This document shows, one piece after another, positions 53,831-62,286 of a DNA stretch of 64,000 bases (positions are counted from its first letter, which is position 1; each line of letters opens with the position of its first letter). Position numbers and translations under genes: made by a program. A model generated the notes under the pieces. That model was not told where the DNA came from. It did not search any database and saw only the letters and a list, made by a program, of their open reading frames with translations. Source of the DNA: Microbacterium kyungheense (GTDB lineage Bacteria > Actinomycetota > Actinomycetes > Actinomycetales > Microbacteriaceae); assembly GCF_006783905.1 (NCBI RefSeq), contig NZ_VFPE01000001.1, forward strand, positions 806,001 through 870,000. The letters are read 5' to 3'.

Positions 53831-54784
53831 TCAGCCGGGCGCGACGATGCCGAATGCCGCGAGGCGTGCGCCGAGGTCCGCGGAGGCGCGGAGATGCGGC
53901 CAGCCCCATCGTGCGAACGGCCGTTGCGTCGTGCCGCGGATCCAGTCCTCGCGCTGCTTCTCTTCGTCGAAGATCTGCGAGGCGGAGCGGCCGTCGACGA
54001 TCCTGCCGTCCACGTACTTGAGCCGACCATCGAACTCGCCCCAGGCCGACGCGTCCTCGAGCCCGAAGTCGATGTAGTAGGTCTTGCTGCCCGGGCCGGC
54101 TACGGGCACCTGGAGGGCGATGACGCGGAACCCGAGCTCGGACAGCTGAATGCGACTGACGCTCTCGCCGGGCAGCTGGGCGCGACCGTCCGCGAAGGCC
54201 AGAACGCGCTTCGCGCGCCCCTGCCCGTGCGGGGACCGCCGGACGATGCCGAAGACGGTCTGCCGGAACTCCTCGGCCCGCGCGGCGTCGTACGCACCCG
54301 GCTTCGGGACGAACTGCGCGCGCAGAGCGGCATCGGCGATCGTGACCGCCTGGTCGAACGTCGCCGTGCGTGCGACGTCTGCGACCGTCCGCGCGAGTGA
54401 GGTGACACGGAGCCCGTTGATCTCGACGATCTCGTCGCCGGGGAGCTCGCCACGGTGGCGGACGACGGCCGACGCCGCGCCAGGCCGCTCGACAGGGACG
54501 ACGACGTGGACGCGTGTCGGATCCGGGCGGAACAGTCCGAGCCCGTGCGCGGCGGCTGCCGACTCATGGGAGATGACGGGCGCGAGTTCGGATGTGAGCG
54601 TCAGCGCCTGGGCTCGAGCCACGACGCGCGCCTCCGGCACGGCGGCGGTCCACGCCGCACCGTCGACGTAGATCCCGCTCCGCACGCGCACGAGCGTGCC
54701 GGCGCGAGCGGCTGTGGCGAGATCCCGGCTCGACCGGCCGGCCGTCAGGAGGTCGTCTCGTCGGTGCAGAGTGAGCGGGGTCAC
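53831..54784 (-). CDS. AbiEi-like antitoxin-domain protein
   Basis: The 317-residue protein has a predicted winged helix at residues 5-40 (RDDLLTAGRSSRDLATAARAGTLVRVRSGIYV) as in AbiEi family antitoxins. A middle domain follows (HESAAAAHGLGLF, NGLRVTSLARTVADVAR), with a C-terminal part (YYIDFGLEDASAWGEFDGRLKY and RWGWPHLR) resembling DUF559/endonuclease-like ends. No AbiEii toxin gene is adjacent, so it is an orphan, as is frequent in Microbacteriaceae. The start is GTG 54784, inside the palindrome CACACTCGAGTGTG. GGGGCGC repeats bracket it on both sides. Confidence 0.8.
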   Translation of the reverse strand: MTPLTLHRRDDLLTAGRSSRDLATAARAGTLVRVRSGIYVDGAAWTAAVPEARVVARAQALTLTSELAPVISHESAAAAHGLGLFRPDPTRVHVVVPVERPGAASAVVRHRGELPGDEIVEINGLRVTSLARTVADVARTATFDQAVTIADAALRAQFVPKPGAYDAARAEEFRQTVFGIVRRSPHGQGRAKRVLAFADGRAQLPGESVSRIQLSELGFRVIALQVPVAGPGSKTYYIDFGLEDASAWGEFDGRLKYVDGRIVDGRSASQIFDEEKQREDWIRGTTQRPFARWGWPHLRASADLGARLAAFGIVAPG

Positions 54785-54795
54785 ACTCGAGTGTG
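54782..54795. promoter_or_regulatory. 14-bp palindrome over the AbiEi-like start codon
   Basis: CACACTCGAGTGTG is a perfect palindrome that includes the GTG start codon at 54784. This is a fitting position for autorepression by the winged-helix product. Confidence 0.45.
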
Positions 54796-54883
54796 TGCAG
54801 GCGCATCCGCGGTGGGCGGGCTCTCTCCGGGATCTGTGGAGAATCCACGCCTGTGGAGGAAGGTCTCAGCCAGCCCACGCGCT

Positions 54884-54958
54884 CGGGTTTGGGGCGCTCT
54901 CCGCGCGGTTGGGGCGTACTTTGCGCGCCCCAACCGGATGAAACGCGCCCCAAACCGG
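54884..54958. repeat. GGGGCGC palindromic repeat, copy C
   Basis: GGTTTGGGGCGC (54886-54897) pairs exactly with GCGCCCCAAACC (54945-54956), and GGTTGGGGCG pairs with CGCCCCAACC inside. It lies 100 bp upstream of the AbiEi-like start, on the other side from copies A and B. Confidence 0.75.
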
Positions 54959-55013
54959 AGAAGACGGTGGGATGCTGGCGACCGTGGCCGCCGGCATCCC
55001 GAACCATTCCGGG

Positions 55014-55598
55014 TCAGCCGCGGGCGAGGCGCTCCTGGAGGCCCAGGCGCACGGCGGGCCACTCGTGAGGGAGGACCGAGAACACGACGGTGTCGCGGAG
55101 CGTGCCGTCGGGGCCGAGACGGGCGTTGCGCAGCACGCCGTCCTGCTTGGCACCCAGACGGGCGATGGCGGCGCGCGACTGACGGTTGTGCCAGTGCGTG
55201 CGGAACTCGACCGCGATCGCGTCGCACTCGTCGAAGGCGTGGCCCAGCAGCAGCAGCTTGGACGCGCTGTTGACGAAGGTGCGCTGCGCCTCGACGCCGA
55301 TCCAGGTGTGGCCGATCTCGACATGCCGGTTGGGCTGGTCGATGTTGCAGTAGGTCGTCGTCCCGACGACGCGACCCGTGTCGAGCCTGCGCACCGCCCA
55401 CGGGTTCATCACGCCCTCGTCGCGCCAGGCCAGACGGCGCGCGATCTCCGCGGCGACGCCCTCGGGTCGCGGCACCGACGTGTACCAGGTGTGCTCGAGG
55501 CCGACCGCTGCGGCGGCGAGGTCGGGCGCGTGGTCGGGCGAGAGGGGCTCGAGCCGGACATAGGCGTTCTCAAGGGTCACGGGGGCGGTGAGGAGCAT
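55014..55598 (-). CDS. GNAT family N-acetyltransferase (RimL-like)
   Basis: The 194-residue acetyltransferase has TLENAYVRLEPLSPDHAPDLAAAA at the N-terminus, VGTTTYCNIDQPNRHVEIGHTWIG in the middle and NRQSRAAIARLGAKQDGVLRNARLG near the end, all marks of the RimJ/RimL-like GNAT_3 class. The substrate is unknown. ATG 55598 is leaderless, with TACGCT (55605-55610) 6 nt upstream; an earlier in-frame start would run over that promoter. Confidence 0.87.
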   Translation of the reverse strand: MLLTAPVTLENAYVRLEPLSPDHAPDLAAAAVGLEHTWYTSVPRPEGVAAEIARRLAWRDEGVMNPWAVRRLDTGRVVGTTTYCNIDQPNRHVEIGHTWIGVEAQRTFVNSASKLLLLGHAFDECDAIAVEFRTHWHNRQSRAAIARLGAKQDGVLRNARLGPDGTLRDTVVFSVLPHEWPAVRLGLQERLARG

Positions 55599-55604
55599 GA
55601 TCCG

Positions 55605-55610
55605 AGCGTA
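55605..55610 (-). promoter_or_regulatory. -10 box of a leaderless transcript
   Basis: TACGCT (minus strand) is 6 nt before ATG 55598; it supports the shorter start. Confidence 0.45.
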
Positions 55611-55806
55611 CGGCCGCGTATGCGGCCCGCCGATCCAGATGGGCAGGGTGACCAACGGGTACCGATCCACAGCGAGAATCTGCACGAGGCGTCGCCGTCA
55701 CACTTCGCAATTCTTCGCCCTCCCGGGGCCGCTCCCGCCGAGGCCCGCCTAGGCTCGAGAGCGCGTCCATTCCGGCGCATGCACAGCGAAGAGGATCCCG
55801 AAGCCC

Positions 55807-57384
55807 ATGAAGACCCCGAAGCTCACGAAGAGACGAGTGATCGCGCCCATCGCGCTGGCGCTGGCCGCGACGTTCACGCTGGCCGCCTGCGCCCAGGGCG
55901 GGTCGGACCCCGAGTCCACCTCCGCCGAGAAGACCGGCGAGTTCACCTACGCCATCGCGAGTGACCCGTCGTCGCTGAACCCGATCAACGTCAGCGACCG
56001 CTGGGGCCTCACCGCGACGAACATCGTCTACTCGCCGCTGGCACGCGTCGAGGGCGACGGCACGGTCGTCAACGAGCTGGCCGAGTCGATCGAGCCCGCC
56101 GACGACGGCCTGTCGGTCACCGTGACGCTCAAGGAGGGCCTCAAGTGGTCCGACGGCGAGCCGCTCACCGCCGACGACGTCGTCTTCACCTACACGAACA
56201 AGGCCGTCCGCGAGAACGGCAACGCCGACCTGCTGTACGTCGGAGACCAGCCCATCACCGCCGAGGCGACCGACGACCGCACCGTCGTCTTCCACCTGCC
56301 GAGCGTGAGCGCGGCTGCCCTCAGCAACATCGCGACCGAGACGTACATCATCCCCGAGCACGTCTACGGCGACGTCACCGACTTCTCGGTGACCGAGCTC
56401 GACCCGCTCGCCGTCGGCTCGGGCCCCTACAAGCTCACCGACTACCAGCGCGGCCAGTACCTCACGTTCGAGGCGAACGAGAACTACTACGGCCCGAAGC
56501 CGAAGATCGAGAAGCTGACGCTGCGCATCGTGTCGGACGCCAACACGACCAAGACGGCGCTGCAGACCGGCGAGGTCGACGCGTCGTTCGCGACCCCCGA
56601 CCAGATCACCGAGCTCGAGGGCGCAGGCCTCAACGTCTACCCCTACGCCGAGGGCCGCGTGGCCTATCTCGGCCTGAACGCCGCGAAGCTCACCGACCCC
56701 AAGGTGCGCCAGGCGATCTTCTTCGCGCTGAACCGCGACGACATCAACACGGCGGCGTTCCTCAGCGAGGACTACTACCAGAACGCCTACACGATCCTCC
56801 CGCCGAGCAACGCGTTCGCGACGGAGGACGTCGAGAAGTACGAGCAGGACGCCGACAAGTCGGCCGCGCTGCTCGAAGAGGCCGGCGTCTCCGACCTGTC
56901 GTTCACGCTGGCGTACGCCGGCGCGGACCCGGCGCAGACCACCGAGGCCACGCTGATCCAGGAGCAGCTGGGCAAGGCCGGCATCACGGTCGAGCTGAAG
57001 GGCGTCGAGCCGGCTGCCGTCTACGACGAGATCGAGAAGGGCGCCGACTCGCAGTACGACGCGTTCCTCGGCGGCTACATCATGGGTCAGGACCCCGACG
57101 CCTACAGCGCGCTGTACCGAACCGGCGCCTCGGCGAACTACTTCTCGTACTCGAACCCGGCCACGGACGCGCTGTTCGACCAGGGCGCGGCCGAGCTCGA
57201 CGCCGACGCCCGCAAGGACATCTACGCCGACCTGCAGGCGCAGATCGCCGACGACGCCGTGATCTTCCCCCTCGCCGACAACCTGAAGATCCTCGCGGTC
57301 AACCCGCGGATCGGCGGGGTCGAGGACGCGAAGCTCGTTCCGATCTACACTCTGGAGAACTTCGGGCTTCTCACCGAGAAGTAA
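55807..57384 (+). CDS. peptide ABC transporter substrate-binding lipoprotein
   Basis: This 525-residue family-5 binding protein captures peptides (or a related solute such as nickel-chelates). The signal peptide ends in the lipobox LAAC, giving lipidated Cys28. The SBP_bac_5 signature is TVTLKEGLKWSDGEPLTADDVVFTY near residues 98-122, with VGSGPYKLTDYQRGQYLTFEANENYY and the C-terminal FPLADNLKILAVNPRIGG. ATG 55807 follows a weak GAGGA. TAGGCT at 55749-55754 is a candidate -10. It is first in a five-gene dpp/opp-like operon. Confidence 0.94.
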   Translation: MKTPKLTKRRVIAPIALALAATFTLAACAQGGSDPESTSAEKTGEFTYAIASDPSSLNPINVSDRWGLTATNIVYSPLARVEGDGTVVNELAESIEPADDGLSVTVTLKEGLKWSDGEPLTADDVVFTYTNKAVRENGNADLLYVGDQPITAEATDDRTVVFHLPSVSAAALSNIATETYIIPEHVYGDVTDFSVTELDPLAVGSGPYKLTDYQRGQYLTFEANENYYGPKPKIEKLTLRIVSDANTTKTALQTGEVDASFATPDQITELEGAGLNVYPYAEGRVAYLGLNAAKLTDPKVRQAIFFALNRDDINTAAFLSEDYYQNAYTILPPSNAFATEDVEKYEQDADKSAALLEEAGVSDLSFTLAYAGADPAQTTEATLIQEQLGKAGITVELKGVEPAAVYDEIEKGADSQYDAFLGGYIMGQDPDAYSALYRTGASANYFSYSNPATDALFDQGAAELDADARKDIYADLQAQIADDAVIFPLADNLKILAVNPRIGGVEDAKLVPIYTLENFGLLTEK

Positions 57385-57393
57385 GGACCGGAT

Positions 57394-57423
57394 GGATGCC
57401 GGCGGCCGAGGCCGCCGGCATCC
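57394..57423 (+). terminator. intra-operon hairpin after the binding protein
   Basis: GGATGCCGGCGGCC (57394-57407) and GGCCGCCGGCATCC (57410-57423) form a perfect 14-bp stem. It lies between the binding protein and the first permease, as the similar hairpin at 33145-33182 does, and probably gives partial termination or mRNA protection. Confidence 0.7.
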
Positions 57424-57449
57424 CTGTGCGTCCGCCGGAAGGGGGAACG

Positions 57450-58409
57450 ATGGCGGTCTACATCCTGCGCCGCCTGCTGCAGGTCATCCCGATGCTGCTG
57501 CTGGTGACGTTCGTGGTGTTCCTGCTCGTGCATGCGGCGCCGTACGACGTCGTGGACTCGATCACGACGCCGCAGATGTCGGACGAGACCGTCGCGGCGA
57601 TCCGCGAGCGGTACGGCCTGGATCAGCCGATGCTCGTGCAGTACGGACTGTGGCTGTCTCACGTGGTGCAGGGCGACCTCGGCTACTCGCTCGCGAGCCG
57701 CCACTCGATCGCCGACGAGCTCGCCGTCCGCATCCCCAACACGATCGTGCTGGTGGCGCCGGCGTACCTCGTGGCGCTCGTCCTCGCGGTCGTGCTGGGG
57801 CTCCTGGCCGGCTCGCGCCGCGGCAAGCCCGTCGACAAGGTCATCGACGGCCTGGCGGGCATCGGCATCGCGACGCCGTCGTTCTGGTTCGCGCTGCTGG
57901 TCATCTACGTCTTCGGCTACGTGCTGCGCTGGTTCCCGATCATCGGAATGCACTCGGTGGGCAAGCAGGGAGATCCGCTGGACTTCCTCGCGCACTTCGT
58001 GATGCCGTTCCTGGTGCTCGTGGTCGCGTTCTTCCCCGAGCTCGCCCGCTACGTGCGCTCGGCGACGATCAGCCAGCTGTCTCAGGACTACGTGCTGGTG
58101 CAGCGCGGCTTCGGCGCCTCGGGTCGGCAGATCCTGTCGCGCCATGTCAGCCGCAACGTCATGCTGCCGATCATCACGCAGCTCGGTCTCGCCCTGCCCA
58201 TCCTCGTGACCGGAGCGATCGTCACCGAGTCGATCTTCGGCTGGCCGGGCGTCGGCCCTTACTTCCTCACCGCGACGCGCAGCCTCGACTATCCCGTGAT
58301 CCTCGCGGTGCTGCTGCTGTCGGCGGTGCTCGTGATCGTCGGCAACCTGATCGCCGACATCCTGTACGTCCTGGTGGATCCCCGCATCCGGATCGGAGCG
58401 GGCTCATGA
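57450..58409 (+). CDS. peptide ABC transporter permease (DppB-like)
   Basis: This 319-residue permease has six predicted helices. The DppB/OppB N-terminus is MAVYILRRLLQVIPMLLLVTFVVFLLVHAAP, followed by the long periplasmic loop and RYGLDQPMLVQYGLWLSHVVQGDLGYS. The EAA-type coupling loop is VLVQRGFGASGRQILSRHVSRNVMLPII near residues 215-240. GAAGGGGG precedes ATG 57450. Its stop overlaps the next gene (ATGA). Confidence 0.94.
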   Translation: MAVYILRRLLQVIPMLLLVTFVVFLLVHAAPYDVVDSITTPQMSDETVAAIRERYGLDQPMLVQYGLWLSHVVQGDLGYSLASRHSIADELAVRIPNTIVLVAPAYLVALVLAVVLGLLAGSRRGKPVDKVIDGLAGIGIATPSFWFALLVIYVFGYVLRWFPIIGMHSVGKQGDPLDFLAHFVMPFLVLVVAFFPELARYVRSATISQLSQDYVLVQRGFGASGRQILSRHVSRNVMLPIITQLGLALPILVTGAIVTESIFGWPGVGPYFLTATRSLDYPVILAVLLLSAVLVIVGNLIADILYVLVDPRIRIGAGS

Positions 58410-59271
58410 CCTCTGTCCCCGATGTCGAGGGCGCGCTCGACGCCCGCACGCTCGTGCATCGCACGCGGTCGTTCCGCTCGGTGTCGGCTCTCCTCGCGAT
58501 CGCCTTCCTCGTGGTGCTCGGCCTCGTGTCGCTGCTGGCGCCGCTGCTGCCGCTGGATCCGACGACCACCGACCTCGCCGCGCGCTGGCAGCCGCCGAGC
58601 GCGGAGCACTGGTTCGGCACGGACGAGCTGGGCCGCGACTACTTCTCACGCGTCGTGTACGGCGGTCGCATCTCGCTGACCGTCGGCATCCTGGCGATGG
58701 CGGCGGCGACCGCGATCGGCGTGGTCGTGGGTCTCGTCGCGGGGTATGCCGGAGGGCGGCTCGACGACCTGCTGATGCGCTTCGTCGACTTCCTGTCGTC
58801 GATCCCGTGGATGGTGCTCGTCATCGTCGTCAGCGTGTTCCTCAAGCCCGGACTGTGGACGATCATCCTCGTGATCGGCGCGTTCTCGTGGATGGCGACC
58901 GCGAGGCTCGTGCGCGCCGAGACGCTGTCGCTGCGCGAGCGCCCGTACGTCGGCTACGCCCGCTACATCGGGGTGCGCCGCGTGCTGGTGGTCGGCCGTC
59001 ATGTGCTGCCGGACGCGGCGCCGACGATCATCGTCGCGGCGACCGCGAGCATCTCGAACGCGATCCTGACCGAGTCGGCGCTGAGCTTCCTGGGCCTGGG
59101 CATCCAGCCGCCGATGGCATCGTGGGGCAGCCTGCTCGAGACCGCGCAGGACAGCCTGCAGGCCGCGCCGTACCTGGCGCTCATCCCCGGCATCCTGATC
59201 CTCCTCACGGTGCTGTCGTTCAACGTGCTGGGGGACGCGCTGCGTCAATCGGTCAGCGAAGGGGGTGCGTG

Positions 59272-59272
<1 letters not shown>
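58406..59272 (+). CDS. peptide ABC transporter permease (DppC-like)
   Basis: This 288-residue partner permease has six helices. The OppC_N region ends in HWFGTDELGRDYFSRVVYGGRISL, and the EAA loop is YVGYARYIGVRRVLVVGRHVLPDAAPTIIV near 175-205. TESALSFLGLGIQPPMASWGSLL is also characteristic. Its stop overlaps the next ATG (TGATG). Confidence 0.94.
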
Positions 59273-60101
<829 letters not shown>

Positions 60102-60105
<4 letters not shown>

Positions 60106-61007
60106 GCGCGCACGCCGAGGAGCTCGTCCGCGTCGACGGACTGGTGAAGACGTTCGCGGTGCGCAACGCGTGGGGCCGCAAGACCGGCACCGTGCAGGCG
60201 GTGGACGGCATCGACCTGACGATCCGGCGCGGTGAGACGCTGGCGCTCGTCGGCGAGTCCGGCAGCGGCAAGTCGACGCTCGGCCGCTGCATCCTCCAGA
60301 TGGAGGAGCCCACCGCAGGCACCGTCACCTACGACGGCGTCGACCTCACGGCGCTGCCGCGTGCCGAGCGCGCGGCGCACCACCGGTCGATGCAGGTCAT
60401 CTTCCAGGACCCGTTCTCGTCGCTGAACCCGCACCGCACCGCCCTGCAGAACGTGCTCGAGCCGCTCCTGGTGCTCGCCCCCGGCGACGACGTGCGCGAA
60501 CGGGCGGTCGCGGCGCTGGCCGCGGTGGGGATCGAGGGGGATGCCGTCCACCGGCGTCCGCGCGCCTTCTCGGGCGGACAGCGCCAGCGGATCGTGATCG
60601 CCCGGGCGATCGCCGTGCGGCCGGGCTTCGTCGTATGCGACGAGCCGCTCTCGGCGCTGGACATGTCGATCCAGGCGCAGGTGACCGACCTGCTGCTGCA
60701 GCTGCAGCGCGACCTCGACCTGACGTACCTGTTCATCACGCACGACCTCTCGGTGGTGCGCGAGATCGCGACGCGCACGGCGGTGATGAACCGGGGCCGC
60801 ATCGTCGAGCTCGGTCCGACCGCGGAGGTGTTCGCGTCGCCGCAGCACGCGTACACGCGCCACCTCCTCGACGCCGCGCTCACCGCCGATCCGGTCCGCG
60901 CGCGGGCGCGTCTGGAGCGCATCTCGGCGCGGCCCGACCCCGTCGGCCTGGAGCCGGAGGGCTCGGCGCTCGTCGAGGTGTCGCCCGGTCACCTCGTCCT
61001 GCGCTGA
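60102..61007 (+). CDS. peptide ABC transporter ATPase (DppF/OppF-like)
   Basis: This 301-residue second ATPase pairs with the preceding one. Walker A is GESGSGKSTLGR, the Q-loop VIFQDPFSSLNPHRT, the signature FSGGQRQRIVIA, Walker B VVCDEPLSALD and the switch His is in ITHDLSVVREI. SPQHAYTRHLL near residue 250 is the OppF-type end. It is the last gene of the operon; repeat copy D follows after 25 nt. Confidence 0.94.
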
Positions 61008-61031
61008 CAGCGCCGACACAGACCTACCATT

Positions 61032-61108
61032 CCGGGTTTGGGGCGCGTGTCGTGCGTTCGGGGCGTGCGGGGTACGCCCCACACGTCCGGAGTGCGCCCC
61101 GAACCCGG
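61032..61108. repeat. GGGGCGC palindromic repeat, copy D
   Basis: CCGGGTTTGGGGCGC (61032-61046) pairs with GCGCCCCGAACCCGG (61094-61108) over 15 bp with one mismatch, and GGGGCG pairs with CGCCCC inside. It directly follows the peptide transporter operon and may act as its terminator. Confidence 0.75.
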
Positions 61109-61173
61109 GAGGAGCCGCGCCCGCCTGTGCTAACGTCGACGTGATCGTGGTTCGACGACAGGAGGTGACACCC

Positions 61174-61227
61174 ATGAACGCAACATCCGTATCGGGTGCT
61201 CCCCGCTGTTCACGATCGCGCGGCTGA
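61174..61227 (+). CDS. possible 17-residue leader peptide
   Basis: ATG 61174 opens a 17-codon frame (MNATSVSGAPRCSRSRG). It has the best ribosome site in the window, AGGAGGTGA, ending 4-5 nt before the ATG, and a -10-like TAACGT at 61131-61136. The patatin-like gene starts 46 nt after the stop. The peptide has no recognisable domain. A leader or translational coupler is possible, as is a chance frame behind a strong site. Confidence 0.4.
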   Translation: MNATSVSGAPRCSRSRG

Positions 61228-61273
61228 CGTCATCGCCGCCGGGAGCACCGCGCACATCGCAAAGGCGACTCCC

Positions 61274-62161
61274 ATGAACAACACCTCCTCTCCTTCCCGC
61301 GCGCTCGTCCTCGGCGGCGGCGGTTCGTCCGGCAACGCGTGGGTGCTCGGCGTGGTGGCCGGCCTCTCCGCGGCGGGGCTCGACGTCACCATGGCCGACG
61401 TCATCATCGGCACCTCTTCCGGCTCGACGACCGCGGTCCAGCTGGCACGCATCGACCCGCTCGAGCTGTACGCCGCCACGATCGCGCCGCTCCCGGCGTC
61501 AGCGGGTGACCGCCGCGGCGGATCGGGATCGACGCGGCCCGTCGTCAACCACCTCGAACGCACTGCGGCGATCATCGCCGACTCGTCCGATCCGGCCGAC
61601 CTGCGGCGGCGACTGGGCGCCTCGTCGCTCGAGCTCGCCGCCGCCGATCCGCAGTGGCAGCCCCGGTGGCGTCACATCGTCGCCGGACGCCTGCCCGACC
61701 CGCGTTGGCCCGAGCGTCCGGTGCAGATCACGGCCGTCGAAGCCCGCACCGGCGACGGCGTCGTCTTCGACCGCGACAGCGGAGTGGAACTGGTGGATGC
61801 GGTCGCCGCGAGCACCTCGTCCGGCCCCGCGTACCGGATCGGCGACGCGTGGTACGTGGACGGCGGCTACCGTTCCAACGCCGAGAACGCCGATCTCGCC
61901 GCGGGGTACGACCGCGTACTCGTGCTATCGCCGTACGGCGGGCGCACACGCACGCCTGCGGAATGGCATCTGGACGTCGGAACGCAGATCGAGGCTCTCC
62001 GTGCCGCAGGCAGCCGCGCCGAGCTGATCGGTCCGCCTGCGGAGCATGACGAGCTGTTCGGAGTCCGCGGCATGTACCCCGCGCTGCGTCGCCCGGCCGC
62101 CGAGGCCGGCCACGCGCAGGGGCTCGCCTTGGCGCCGACGCTCGCCGACTTCTGGCGCTGA
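61274..62161 (+). CDS. patatin-like phospholipase
   Basis: The 295-residue lipid acyl hydrolase shows the oxyanion segment RALVLGGGGSSGNAWVLGVV, the nucleophile in GTSSGST (G-X-S-X-G), and the catalytic Asp in YVDGGYRSNAENADLA, the patatin Ser-Asp dyad. No signal peptide is evident, so it is cytoplasmic or loosely membrane bound. ATG 61274 is chosen because the conserved part begins ten residues later and AAAGG precedes it; a TTG/GTG at 61196 would add an unconserved stretch. The target lipid is unknown. Confidence 0.9.
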   Translation: MNNTSSPSRALVLGGGGSSGNAWVLGVVAGLSAAGLDVTMADVIIGTSSGSTTAVQLARIDPLELYAATIAPLPASAGDRRGGSGSTRPVVNHLERTAAIIADSSDPADLRRRLGASSLELAAADPQWQPRWRHIVAGRLPDPRWPERPVQITAVEARTGDGVVFDRDSGVELVDAVAASTSSGPAYRIGDAWYVDGGYRSNAENADLAAGYDRVLVLSPYGGRTRTPAEWHLDVGTQIEALRAAGSRAELIGPPAEHDELFGVRGMYPALRRPAAEAGHAQGLALAPTLADFWR

Positions 62162-62178
62162 CACCGAAGACGACGGGG

Positions 62179-62237
62179 TCCCCACGCCCTCTTCACGCAT
62201 CGCTTCGCGCTGCGCGGAGCCTCGGGGCGCGGGGGCC
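62179..62237. repeat. 59-bp dispersed repeat, copy 2
   Basis: This matches 790-848 at 56 of 59 bases, same orientation. It lies between the convergent patatin and phosphoglucomutase genes, followed by a GC-rich stretch with GGCATCC. Confidence 0.8.
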
Positions 62238-62286
62238 GCGTCGCGGTCGCGGCATCCCCGTCGTCGTCAGATCATCCGACCCGTGC

